The notes under the pieces were generated by a model, which was not told the DNA's origin, searched no databases, and saw only the letters and a program-made list of their open reading frames with translations. From positions 1 to 5,593 of the forward strand of contig CANISN010000126.1 in the NCBI GenBank assembly GCA_947470165.1: a DNA stretch of 5,593 nt, in the 5' to 3' direction. This document shows positions 1 to 5,245 of the stretch, piece after piece. The position numbers and the translations under genes are program-made. The DNA is from Burkholderiaceae bacterium (GTDB lineage Bacteria; Pseudomonadota; Gammaproteobacteria; Burkholderiales; Burkholderiaceae). Positions within the stretch are counted from its first letter, which is position 1. Every line of letters begins with the position of its first letter.

Positions 1-74
1 AGGTCTTGGCCCTAGGTGTCATCTCATTTCTGAGCCCAAACACCCTGATTCTTTTAGATCCAGATAAGCTCTAA
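1..74 (+). CDS. Possible 3' tail of a gene entering from the left edge
   Basis: Reading from base 3, one + strand frame stays open to a TAA at 72-74 and encodes a hydrophobic 23-residue tail beginning VLALGVISFLSPN and ending DPDKL. The composition would suit the last helix and short hydrophilic end of a membrane protein. The other two + frames close at 13-15 and 65-67. The stretch is too short to identify a family, and an open frame of this length is easily due to chance. The gene body, if there is one, lies outside the window. Confidence 0.25.
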   Translation, partial: VLALGVISFLSPNTLILLDPDKL

Positions 75-162
75 TTCTGCCAGCAACGAAGGCCAGACTC
101 ATCTACCTCCACCCCCCCTTAACTACCGCTATTGAAGCTTTGCGCTTTTAGGACCCCATGAT

Positions 163-192
163 TTGCAACATTACATTACACTGATTTATTAA
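163..192 (+). promoter_or_regulatory. Weak sigma70-like promoter candidate for the SET gene
   Basis: TTGCAA (163-168) and TATTAA (187-192) are each 4/6 matches to the -35 and -10 consensus, with an 18-nt spacer. Initiation would fall near 199, giving a leader of about 24 nt before the ATG at 223. The leader has no clear Shine-Dalgarno sequence: GGACGAG at 200-206 is too far from the start. The rest of 75-222 shows only a C-rich run near 112-118 and nothing else recognisable. Confidence 0.25.
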
Positions 193-222
193 GAGTCTTG
201 GACGAGCTTTACTTGCAAACTT

Positions 223-642
223 ATGAAAATCGATAAAAAAAGAATTCTCAAGCACCTCACGCAAGAAGTCTTTTGTCACATCGGTAGCTCAAAAACCCAT
301 GGGGTCGGTGTCTTTGCGCTGCGCAGCATTCCCAAAGGCATTAATCCACTAGTCAGTTGGCTAGGCAATGCTGAAATTTCCTTTACTGAAAAAGAGCTCG
401 CAAACATTCCGCCTGAGGTTAAAAAACAAATCCGTCTCTTTTGTTACTACGATGATAAAAAAACCCTCATTCCTAAAATCGGCATGAACGCCATGACCTT
501 AGGGATTTATTTGAATCACTCCAAAAAGCCCAATATCGAACTCAAAAAGGCCGGTCAATTTAAGACTCTGCGAGCGATTAAAAAAGGAGAAGAGTTACTC
601 ATGGACTACGACAAGGCCTTTGGCGAGAAGCACACCTTCTAA
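223..642 (+). CDS. Stand-alone SET-domain protein (putative protein-lysine methyltransferase)
   Basis: This 139-residue protein is almost entirely one SET domain. SET enzymes transfer a methyl group from S-adenosylmethionine to protein lysines. Visible landmarks are the N-terminal GVGVFALRSIPKG segment (residues 27-39), which matches the usual G-x-G-V-F-A opening. YLNHSKKPNIE (96-106) is the NHSxxPN SAM-binding and pseudoknot motif, and KKGEELLMDYD (120-130) carries the GEEL-x-x-DY motif with the expected catalytic Tyr129. Only two cysteines are present (Cys18, Cys74), so there are no pre-SET or post-SET zinc clusters, which is usual for short bacterial SET proteins. No signal peptide is seen, so a cytoplasmic location is likely. 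The substrate cannot be told. It stands alone on the + strand and converges with the next gene. The ATG at 223 has a poor ribosome site, but the domain begins just after it, so the start is reasonable. The family call is firm; enzymatic activity is inferred. Confidence 0.93.
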   Translation: MKIDKKRILKHLTQEVFCHIGSSKTHGVGVFALRSIPKGINPLVSWLGNAEISFTEKELANIPPEVKKQIRLFCYYDDKKTLIPKIGMNAMTLGIYLNHSKKPNIELKKAGQFKTLRAIKKGEELLMDYDKAFGEKHTF

Positions 643-643
643 G

Positions 644-671
644 AAGCACCCTAGCAAAAGGTTTTGTGCTT
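644..671. terminator. Weak hairpin between convergent genes
   Basis: AAGCAC (644-649) pairs with GTGCTT (666-671) around a 16-nt loop, directly after the SET gene stop and overlapping the stop codon (670-672) of the opposing gene. Neither strand has a proper U-tract after it: the + strand continues with an A-run and the minus strand with mixed sequence. It may help separate the convergent transcripts, but it is not a convincing intrinsic terminator. Confidence 0.25.
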
Positions 672-1626
672 AAAAAAGCGCAGATAGTGTTTCGGATACC
701 TTCTGGGGATCACGGTAGATTTGATTAATTTGCTCTTTTTCAAAATCTACATTAATCGGCGAGGTGGGATCAACCACAATCGGGTGATTGGGATCGGACA
801 CTACCAAGGCAAAGATGGGCTCATAGTCGGTCACAAATAAACCCTTGTAGCCATACTCATCCACTGGCCCTAAATTGTAAAACTGCAAATGATTTTGCTG
901 TGCCCAGCGCGTAGCTAATAGGCAGGCATAGATCCCAGGGGAGCGATTTTTGTAGTCGCGATTCCATTGGCAAAAGCTGCCATAGAGTTGATTCTCTTTG
1001 CGCAAAATAATCGATACGTCCGATAACACCACATCCCCATTCGCAGCAAACACCTGAATGATGAGTACTTGTAAATTGCGCACATAGTCGACAAAGCCCT
1101 CTACTTCCGCCTTGGCAATCCAGTAGTTCTCAAAATGGGTACCGCCAATCTCATACAGGTACTGCGCAGTAATCTTTTTACCATCGACCACTTTTTGAAT
1201 CACCGTAAAGTTGCGAAATTGCTTATCCAATTCTTTAAATTTACGGATGCGGTACTCGTCTGCCCAAAACTCTGGTGATGTGGCGTGCACTAAGCCATAG
1301 CGGTCTTTAATCGGCACCCCAAATTGGCTCTTGGGGGGCACGGCGTAGACCACAAAGGGTTTAGGAGCCATCGCAATCATGGCCGAGGTCACTTCAATGT
1401 AAGGACACAGCGCATCCCAGCGCGTGGTGTAGTACTCGATCTCTTCATGCTCACTTAAGACCCATAAATTGTCTTTAGTCCAGCTTTGATAAGCCACTTC
1501 ATGGACTGCATCGTCATAGTGCGTTGTTGGCACCGCCTGATCAGCTTGCTCTAATGCTGGAGGCTTTACCACTACTTCTGGTAACTCAAATAGAGTGCTG
1601 TCTTGAAGTTTAACTACAGCGTGCAT
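670..1626 (-). CDS. GNAT/FemAB-like acyltransferase-type protein
   Basis: This 318-residue soluble-looking protein is recognised only at fold level. Its C-terminal half resembles GNAT-fold acyltransferases of the BioF2-like/CelD type and the C-terminal domain of aminoacyl-tRNA-protein transferases. A strand pair around residues 199-222 is followed by RSPGIYACL (228-236), then a helix ending in WAQQNHLQFYNLGP (241-254), then EYGYKGLF (257-264). The 'S-P-G-x-Y ... Y/F-x-L-G ... Y-K' progression is typical of those enzymes, which move an acyl or aminoacyl group onto an amine. The N-terminal ~90 residues are unassigned and there is no signal peptide or membrane segment. It lies 35 nt downstream of the cysteine-cluster gene on the same strand and probably shares its promoter. 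The ATG at 1624-1626 has only a weak GGAT upstream. Substrate unknown; an inactive relative is possible. Confidence 0.85.
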   Translation of the reverse strand: MHAVVKLQDSTLFELPEVVVKPPALEQADQAVPTTHYDDAVHEVAYQSWTKDNLWVLSEHEEIEYYTTRWDALCPYIEVTSAMIAMAPKPFVVYAVPPKSQFGVPIKDRYGLVHATSPEFWADEYRIRKFKELDKQFRNFTVIQKVVDGKKITAQYLYEIGGTHFENYWIAKAEVEGFVDYVRNLQVLIIQVFAANGDVVLSDVSIILRKENQLYGSFCQWNRDYKNRSPGIYACLLATRWAQQNHLQFYNLGPVDEYGYKGLFVTDYEPIFALVVSDPNHPIVVDPTSPINVDFEKEQINQIYRDPQKVSETLSALF

Positions 1627-1661
1627 AGATCCATTTTCGCAGTGAATAAATAAAGCAAGGG

Positions 1662-2135
1662 TTAGGGGCGCAAGGGAGTATTGACTACTGAACGCCTGGA
1701 GGTCTTAGTGGGAATATTGGCGAGTGGCAACTTTTTAGTCTCAAAATATTGCTCATCAATCCCAAAATTGCGCTCTAAAAAATCCTCATCGTTTTGCGAG
1801 AGCGCTTTGATCTCTTTTTGGATGAAAGCCAAGTGTTGATTGGCCTGCGAGCCCACTGTCTTGAGTTGGCCGATGTATTTTGGCATCACCGGGCACTCAG
1901 TATCGTATAAAAATTCTTGCGTAGCAGGCCGATACACTAGCGGATACATCTTGCAACTAAACGGTTTTGCTTGGCCTAAAGTGCAACCCTGTTTACCTAA
2001 GTATTGGCAGTGTCTCTCAATACAAATTGAGTGATAGGTTTTGGTTTCTTTAGCAGTCAGCGTAATTTCAAGAGGTGCATAACCCGGATCAACGTTGCAA
2101 CAGCGTTTACATTCGGAACAGTGCTCAAAGGGCAT
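1662..2135 (-). CDS. YkgJ-type CxxCxxCC cysteine-cluster protein
   Basis: This 157-residue protein belongs by motif to the CxxCxxCC (YkgJ-like, UPF0153) family, thought to bind zinc or an Fe-S cluster through conserved cysteines. The opening CSECKRCC supplies Cys6, Cys9, Cys12 and Cys13. Further cysteines at 38, 43, 51, 61 and 81 follow, including the family's C-x-L-G...KPFSCKMYPL block (51-66). All nine cysteines fall in the first 81 residues. The remainder is a charged, probably helical tail (about 99-120) and a basic, proline/threonine-rich end. No signal peptide is present. It is the first gene of a two-gene unit with the acyltransferase-like gene 35 nt downstream. A consensus-like promoter lies 31-59 nt upstream of its ATG (2133-2135). 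The leader lacks a clear Shine-Dalgarno site. Family call firm; biochemical role unknown for the family as far as I know. Confidence 0.92.
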   Translation of the reverse strand: MPFEHCSECKRCCNVDPGYAPLEITLTAKETKTYHSICIERHCQYLGKQGCTLGQAKPFSCKMYPLVYRPATQEFLYDTECPVMPKYIGQLKTVGSQANQHLAFIQKEIKALSQNDEDFLERNFGIDEQYFETKKLPLANIPTKTSRRSVVNTPLRP

Positions 2136-2165
2136 AAGTTATGCAAATAAAATTTCTATCTGCGT

Positions 2166-2194
2166 ATTCTTATCAAATATTGTAGATATGTCAA
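2166..2194 (-). promoter_or_regulatory. Sigma70-type promoter of the cysteine-cluster/acyltransferase operon
   Basis: On the minus strand a perfect -35 hexamer TTGACA (2194-2189) is followed after exactly 17 nt by AAGAAT (2171-2166), a 4/6 match to the -10 box. The surroundings are AT-rich. Initiation would be near 2159, giving a leader of about 23 nt before the ATG at 2135. This is the best promoter match I found in the window. Confidence 0.6.
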
Positions 2195-2227
2195 ATTTAT
2201 TACAGATCTAGCTATCTCTTTTGAGAA

Positions 2228-2240
2228 TGTGCACGGCACA
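2228..2240. promoter_or_regulatory. Hyphenated palindrome TGTGC-ACG-GCACA
   Basis: Perfect 5-bp arms surround a 3-nt centre. The centre lies roughly 75 bp upstream of the inferred start site of the cysteine-cluster operon, a position typical of activator sites. No known regulator consensus is claimed. Short palindromes of this size occur by chance. Confidence 0.25.
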
Positions 2241-2261
2241 AAATAGCATCTCTATTAGTAC

Positions 2262-2276
2262 ATCTACTGAGTAGAT
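2262..2276. promoter_or_regulatory. Hyphenated palindrome ATCTACT-G-AGTAGAT
   Basis: Perfect 7-bp arms surround a single central base, so this is an operator-like 15-mer. Its centre is 35 bp from that of the neighbouring TGTGC/GCACA palindrome and about 110 bp upstream of the inferred start site of the cysteine-cluster operon. It would suit a dimeric regulator. It is too close-armed to form an RNA hairpin. Confidence 0.35.
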
Positions 2277-2423
2277 TAACGAGCGCACTGTAAGATTTTT
2301 ATATTACGCTTAGCGCATCTAGGTTCAAGCTGTGATGAATGATTGCAAACCAAGTGCTTGTATAGAATCAAAAAATCTCTAAATCACTATCCTAAAATCT
2401 CATTGCTGAATGCCGTCTTTTGT

Positions 2424-2455
2424 AAGCATTGGGATGCTTTACTTTGAGGGCATCC
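2424..2455 (-). terminator. Two competing hairpins at the end of the TPR-glycosyltransferase gene
   Basis: In the minus-strand RNA, GGATGC (2455-2450) can pair with GCATCC (2437-2432) across a 12-nt loop. Alternatively AAGCAT (2439-2434) can pair with ATGCTT (2429-2424) across a 4-nt loop. The two stems share bases and exclude one another. The second is followed by ACAAAAG rather than a U-run, so at most this is a weak terminator or a 3'-end protecting structure. The first stem touches the stop codon. Confidence 0.35.
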
Positions 2456-4017
2456 TATCTATTACTTAAATCGGATTTGACCCTCTGCAGCACACTATTC
2501 CAATCGCCAATGGATGGCTGCCTATATAACTTGATGGATGGATACCAGGGACTATCCTCCCGATCTAACAACCACCGCCAATCGGGTACATAAGATAAAA
2601 GAAGCCACGTTTCTTTACCCAAAGCACCGCTTAAATGAGGAACGCTAGTACAGGTGCTGATCACTAGATCAAGGTTATCAATCAGTGCTGCCGTATCTGT
2701 AAAGTCCTCTAATTCATCGCCAAAGAATCGAATGTGGCGATAGGCGGCAAAAAATTCCTGATCAGATGCTTTTAATTCTTTTTGCAAGCACACGTATTCA
2801 AATCCATCCACAGGCAGTGCTTTAACAAAATCTGCAAGCATTAAACTTCTTTTGGAGTCACTCTTAAAGCTAGACATGCTGCTCCAAACCAAACCAATGC
2901 GTTTTTTTCTTTTTTCCCCTAATTTGAGTTGCCACTTAGTAAGCGTGCTTGCATGCGCGGCTAAATAGGGGTAATTTGTAGGAATAGTAGAAATGGTTGT
3001 ATTGAACGCTAAAGGAAGACTCAAGAGCGGGCATTGATAATCAAAGTGTGGCAACTCTTGACCCCGAATGACTAACTGTGAAACCCCTGCTAAACCTTCC
3101 AGCAAGCCAGCAAGTGAGGCAGGAGTTTCCAAAATCACCGTCGCGCCTAAATGAGCAACTAATTGAACGTATCGACAGAACTGAATAAAGTCACCTAGTC
3201 CTTGCTCTCCATAAAGCAAGATTGTTTTACCTTGGAGCGCTTCAGTCCCCAGCCAAGTAGGTTTGTGAAATACCCGCTTGCCCGCCATTTCACTGACCTT
3301 CTGTGCATCCCAGCGATGCTCATAAAGCGGCAAACCCTGCTTAAAATCTCCTTGCAAGAGTAGTGATAAGCTTTTATTCCAAGACGCCTCGTGATATGTA
3401 GGCATCACCCTTAAGGCCTTATCGTGATGCGCAATAGCCTCTTCAAACCGCTGAAGTTCATGCAAAGTAACGCCTTTATTGCTGTGCGCCTTAGGATCAT
3501 TTGGCCTCAAACTTAAGGCCTTGTCATAGTTGGCCATTGCCTCTTCATAACGCTCAAGTTCATGCAAGGTAATGCTTTTATTGCAATAGGTCTTAGCATC
3601 CTTTGGCTGCAAACTTAAGGCATGATCATAATGGCTTAGCGCCTCGTCATAACGCTTGAGTGCATTCAAAGTTATACCCTTGTTAGACCAGGTCTCCTCA
3701 TCTTTGGGATCGATTTTGAGCGACTGATCATAAGCATCAAGAGCCTTGCTGTACTCTTTCATTTCCAGGAAAACACTGCCTAGATTACTTAAAGCCAAGG
3801 CATGCTTGGGAAAGGCTTTTAAAGCACTATTGAAGTACTTCAGAGCCTGTGAATATTGCCTTCTTTGAGTCGCAATCACTCCAAGTAGTCTTAGAACATC
3901 TGGGTTGCTAGCTTGCAATTTGAGAGCCTGCTTTAAATACAACTCTGCCGACTCTAGATTTGAACTTCTCAGGGATTGAATCGATTTATTGAGCAGAAAA
4001 AGAATTTGTGGATTCAT
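2455..4017 (-). CDS. TPR-glycosyltransferase (TPR array fused to a GT-B-like domain)
   Basis: This 520-residue protein combines about six 34-residue tetratricopeptide repeats (residues ~3-207, most regular at 72-207) with a C-terminal GT-B-like domain. That domain is found in many bacterial TPR proteins and is loosely related to O-GlcNAc transferase and heptosyltransferases. Landmarks are the linker LLQGDFKQGLPLYEHRW (220-236), PTWLG (253-257), the glycine-rich EQGLGDFIQFCRY (271-283), CPLLSLPLAF (329-338), RIGLVWS (373-379), LQKEL (411-415), DFTDTAALIDNLDLVIS (438-454) and PDWRWLLDREDSPWYPS (478-494). The likely role is sugar transfer to a protein or surface glycan in the cytoplasm, with the TPRs docking the acceptor. 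The segment 454-461 reads STCTSVPH, where relatives often have DTSVAH, so a sugar-nucleotide contact may differ. There is no signal peptide. The ATG at 4015-4017 lacks a strong Shine-Dalgarno site but starts immediately before the first repeat. Domain call firm; substrate unknown. Confidence 0.93.
   Translation of the reverse strand: MNPQILFLLNKSIQSLRSSNLESAELYLKQALKLQASNPDVLRLLGVIATQRRQYSQALKYFNSALKAFPKHALALSNLGSVFLEMKEYSKALDAYDQSLKIDPKDEETWSNKGITLNALKRYDEALSHYDHALSLQPKDAKTYCNKSITLHELERYEEAMANYDKALSLRPNDPKAHSNKGVTLHELQRFEEAIAHHDKALRVMPTYHEASWNKSLSLLLQGDFKQGLPLYEHRWDAQKVSEMAGKRVFHKPTWLGTEALQGKTILLYGEQGLGDFIQFCRYVQLVAHLGATVILETPASLAGLLEGLAGVSQLVIRGQELPHFDYQCPLLSLPLAFNTTISTIPTNYPYLAAHASTLTKWQLKLGEKRKKRIGLVWSSMSSFKSDSKRSLMLADFVKALPVDGFEYVCLQKELKASDQEFFAAYRHIRFFGDELEDFTDTAALIDNLDLVISTCTSVPHLSGALGKETWLLLSYVPDWRWLLDREDSPWYPSIKLYRQPSIGDWNSVLQRVKSDLSNR
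3397..3702 (-). repeat. Three 102-bp tandem repeats coding for TPR units
   Basis: Three consecutive TPR codon blocks (residues 106-207) are similar at the DNA level, not only in protein. The block beginning GCCTC on the + strand recurs at 3437, 3539 and 3641, exactly 102 bp apart, each followed by near-identical sequence through the 'LHEL/LNAL' codons. This points to unit duplication of 34 codons with modest divergence. Such an array could gain or lose units by recombination. Confidence 0.8.
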
Positions 4018-4136
4018 CTTTGCATGTTAACCCAATCAAATTCTTGTAAAAAATCCCTAGTCGGCGTAGATCAAAGCATCAAAGTCGTTGAGCTTGCCCA
4101 ACTCACCATCTCAATCCTCAATTACCCTGTGGAGAT

Positions 4137-4283
4137 TTATTTCCAAAAGCACGATAAGCGCCGGTCAATACCAGCAGCATAGTCGTGATAAACCCATTGA
4201 TTGCACATGAACTGATCAACTGCAATGAGTGTTAATAGCACTAATACAAAAAAGATAAGGGTCCATTTAAGAGAAGGGTTCAT
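4137..4283 (-). CDS. Small single-pass membrane protein, 48 residues, unknown function
   Basis: A 48-codon frame starts at ATG 4281-4283 and ends at TAA 4137-4139. A GGAG Shine-Dalgarno site (4292-4295 on the + strand) lies 8 nt before the start, the same arrangement as for the 122-aa gene to the right. The protein opens MNPSLK, followed by an uninterrupted hydrophobic helix (about residues 7-24, WTLIFFVLVLLTLIAV core). A polar tail with several aromatic residues, Cys27 and Cys45, and a basic end (R41, R42, K48) completes it. It has no lipobox and no obvious cleavage site, so an inner-membrane anchor is likelier than a secreted product. It sits 119 nt upstream of the TPR-glycosyltransferase and in the same direction; co-transcription is possible but not shown. 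I do not recognise a family. The Shine-Dalgarno site and strong membrane segment support it being real. Confidence 0.65.
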   Translation of the reverse strand: MNPSLKWTLIFFVLVLLTLIAVDQFMCNQWVYHDYAAGIDRRLSCFWK

Positions 4284-4324
4284 GGTGCGTGCTCCATAGA
4301 GATAGTGGCTATCAGGTTTAGTTA

Positions 4325-4354
4325 CGCTCAGGTGCGCTGAGGTGCGCTTGAGTG
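4325..4354. repeat. Three tandem 10-bp repeats, consensus CGCTSAGGTG
   Basis: The units read CGCTCAGGTG (4325-4334), CGCTGAGGTG (4335-4344) and CGCTTGAGTG (4345-4354). A partial fourth copy, ACGCTTAGGGT (4363-4373), overlaps the stop of the 120-aa gene. The first two units also form the inverted pair CTCAG-GTGCG-CTGAG. A 10-bp period places each unit on the same face of the helix. The array lies 42 bp upstream of the small membrane protein start, where a regulator could act. Transcribed, it could form only a short 5-bp stem with no U-tract, so it is not a good terminator. Confidence 0.6.
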
Positions 4355-4366
4355 TTCGTGATACGC

Positions 4367-4729
4367 TTAGGGTTCAATCTTGATTTTCTTAAATTTACCG
4401 AGAAGCGCCAAGCTAGCTAAAATTTGATTGGCCATATCGGCAGAAAGCTCACCCTTAGCCAAGGCATAGAGCACTTGGTCGGCACGCTCTGCTTCTGGGG
4501 CGCCTAGTAAGGCCTTAAAGATTTGCCCTTCATTCATCGCGCTATGAATTTGTAATGGGGTCAGATTAATTTGTACGGCGCTCCCTTTAATGCCATAGCG
4601 CACCTGAGCCATTTCGATGAGTTCACTACGCTGCTTTTCTTGCAAGCTTGCTAAGGTCGGTAATGGAGAATCGGAGCTCTCTTCTAGAGCGGCGCCTTTG
4701 CGTGGCTTTTTATATACCAAATCGTCCAT
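4367..4729 (-). CDS. Hypothetical protein, 120 residues, unknown family
   Basis: I do not recognise this protein. It has a polar N-terminus with basic (KKPRKG, 7-12) and acidic/serine stretches, then a predicted helix (about 25-45). A segment IKGSAVQINLTPLQIHSAM (47-65) follows, then a helical C-terminal half with ALLGAPEAERADQVLYALAKGEL (72-94). It ends in a basic, isoleucine-rich tail, KFKKIKIEP. There is no signal peptide or membrane helix. I chose the ATG at 4727-4729 because AAGGAGG (4735-4741) precedes it by 5 nt, the best ribosome site in the window. The frame could extend to an ATG at 4748-4750, with a GGGAGG only 2 nt away, or to a TTG at 4769-4771, giving up to 134 residues. Both have poorer initiation signals. 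It is the last of three small minus-strand genes, 90 nt after the Sel1-like gene. The order suggests a shared transcript but says nothing clear about function. Confidence 0.8.
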   Translation of the reverse strand: MDDLVYKKPRKGAALEESSDSPLPTLASLQEKQRSELIEMAQVRYGIKGSAVQINLTPLQIHSAMNEGQIFKALLGAPEAERADQVLYALAKGELSADMANQILASLALLGKFKKIKIEP

Positions 4730-4734
4730 TAAAG

Positions 4735-4741
4735 CCTCCTT
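4735..4741 (-). promoter_or_regulatory. Near-perfect ribosome binding site that fixes the start of the 120-aa gene
   Basis: AAGGAGG on the minus strand sits 5 nt before the ATG at 4727-4729. Two further GGAGG-like runs occur just upstream (in 4743-4757), so the first two possible ATG codons also lie near purine-rich sequence. The spacing is right only for the ATG at 4729. Confidence 0.7.
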
Positions 4742-4794
4742 AACCTCCATAGCCTCCCATGCCCTAGGCAAATAAGGCGCTATTTATGAGGGGT

Positions 4795-4824
4795 AATAAG
4801 CACTCATCAAACAGGATGCTTATT
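4795..4824 (-). terminator. Hairpin overlapping the stop of the Sel1-like gene
   Basis: AATAAGCA (4824-4817) pairs perfectly with TGCTTATT (4802-4795) around a 14-nt loop; the stop codon 4820-4822 lies inside the stem. Nested CATC/GATG bases in the loop could extend or rearrange it. The following sequence ACCCCTC is not U-rich, so this is better seen as a 3'-end structure or weak pause than as an intrinsic terminator. Confidence 0.4.
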
Positions 4825-5188
4825 TTGGCCCGATCAAAATCCGCATCAGGGCGGTGCGCGCATCTGGCACTTTTAACTCGTCAGCCAGTTTGAATAATTC
4901 GGTCGCTTTAGGAATATTGCGCTTATATTCCATCACTAAGCCATAGTTATAGACAGCGATGCCATTTTTGCGTTTGACTTCCATATCGAGCTCATAAATG
5001 AGACGATCCATTTGACGTTCTTGCAATTGATTGCTCCAAGCCATCTCACAGCATTTGCGAAAGGTGCGCTCGTAGCCGGCACTTTCAATCGTAATAAAGA
5101 AATCAAATGCCTGTGGGTAAAGACCCAGGTTCTGACAACGCAAACCTTCAGCAAAATCGGGATTGTTAAAGTTGGACATGTCGGACAC
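4820..5188 (-). CDS. Sel1/TPR-like repeat protein, 122 residues
   Basis: This is a small all-helical protein. The clearest piece is a Sel1-like unit at residues 77-110, running from IAVYNYGLVMEY through KATELFKLADE to VPDA, matching the A-x-Y-N-x-G ... A-x-x-L/W-F-x-x-A ... A pattern. The N-terminal part (about 12-45, with GLRCQNLGLYPQAFDFF) looks like a degenerate TPR-type helix pair. Such short arrays usually mediate protein-protein contacts; no catalytic motif is present. Three cysteines (18, 46, 47) occur. The start is a GTG (5186-5188), chosen because GGAG (5197-5200) lies 8 nt upstream. The in-frame ATG at 5177-5179 would leave 17 nt, which is too far. It lies 40 nt after the 68-aa gene and 90 nt before the 120-aa gene, all in one direction. 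Partner and role are unknown. Confidence 0.85.
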   Translation of the reverse strand: MSDMSNFNNPDFAEGLRCQNLGLYPQAFDFFITIESAGYERTFRKCCEMAWSNQLQERQMDRLIYELDMEVKRKNGIAVYNYGLVMEYKRNIPKATELFKLADELKVPDARTALMRILIGPK

Positions 5189-5219
5189 GGTAGTAGCTCC
5201 AGTAATCTAAAGGGGTAGA

Positions 5220-5245
5220 GCAGGCATTTTACCTTGAGTGCCTGC
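5220..5245 (-). other. Hairpin enclosing the stop codon of the 68-aa gene
   Basis: GCAGGCA (5245-5239) and TGCCTGC (5226-5220) form a perfect 7-bp GC-rich stem with a 12-nt loop containing the TAA stop (5229-5231). No U-tract follows. It lies 19 nt before the GGAG of the next gene, so it could affect translation coupling or mRNA stability between the two genes. Confidence 0.4.

Larger units (their letters stand above)
2136..2454. other. AT-rich intergenic region between two minus-strand genes
   Basis: This 319-bp stretch has no reading frame worth calling; the longest ATG frames I read on the + strand are about 15 codons. It holds the promoter of the cysteine-cluster operon, two hyphenated palindromes and, beside the TPR gene stop, two overlapping hairpins, each entered separately. 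The middle part, about 2277-2420, shows nothing further that I can support. Confidence 0.6.

Noticed and set aside
19..102. A 27-codon minus-strand frame with GGAGG just before the ATG
   Set aside because: The spacing to the ATG is only 3 nt, the peptide is short and featureless, and it lies antisense to the possible left-edge gene tail.
135..149. AAGC-TTTGC-GCTT followed by TT as a + strand terminator
   Set aside because: A 4-bp stem with two further T residues is too weak to support.
1840..2034. A 64-codon + strand frame
   Set aside because: It is fully antisense to the cysteine-cluster gene, whose motifs make that strand certain.
3397..3702. Regular repeats as a CRISPR array
   Set aside because: The 102-bp period encodes in-frame TPR units without unique spacers.
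3976..4182. A 68-codon + strand frame whose end vaguely resembles the C-terminal region of NAD-dependent sugar epimerases
   Set aside because: It overlaps the start of the TPR gene and the 3' part of the small membrane gene on the other strand, has no ribosome site, and the resemblance is only a few residues.
4730..4771. N-terminal extension of the 120-aa protein to a TTG at 4769-4771 or ATG at 4748-4750
   Set aside because: The extension covers the AAGGAGG ribosome site of the ATG at 4727-4729, and its own initiation signals are badly spaced or absent.
4936..5218. Frames of 72 codons (minus) and 68 codons (+) within the Sel1-like gene
   Set aside because: Both are out-of-frame shadows of the Sel1-like coding sequence, with no ribosome site or recognisable domain.
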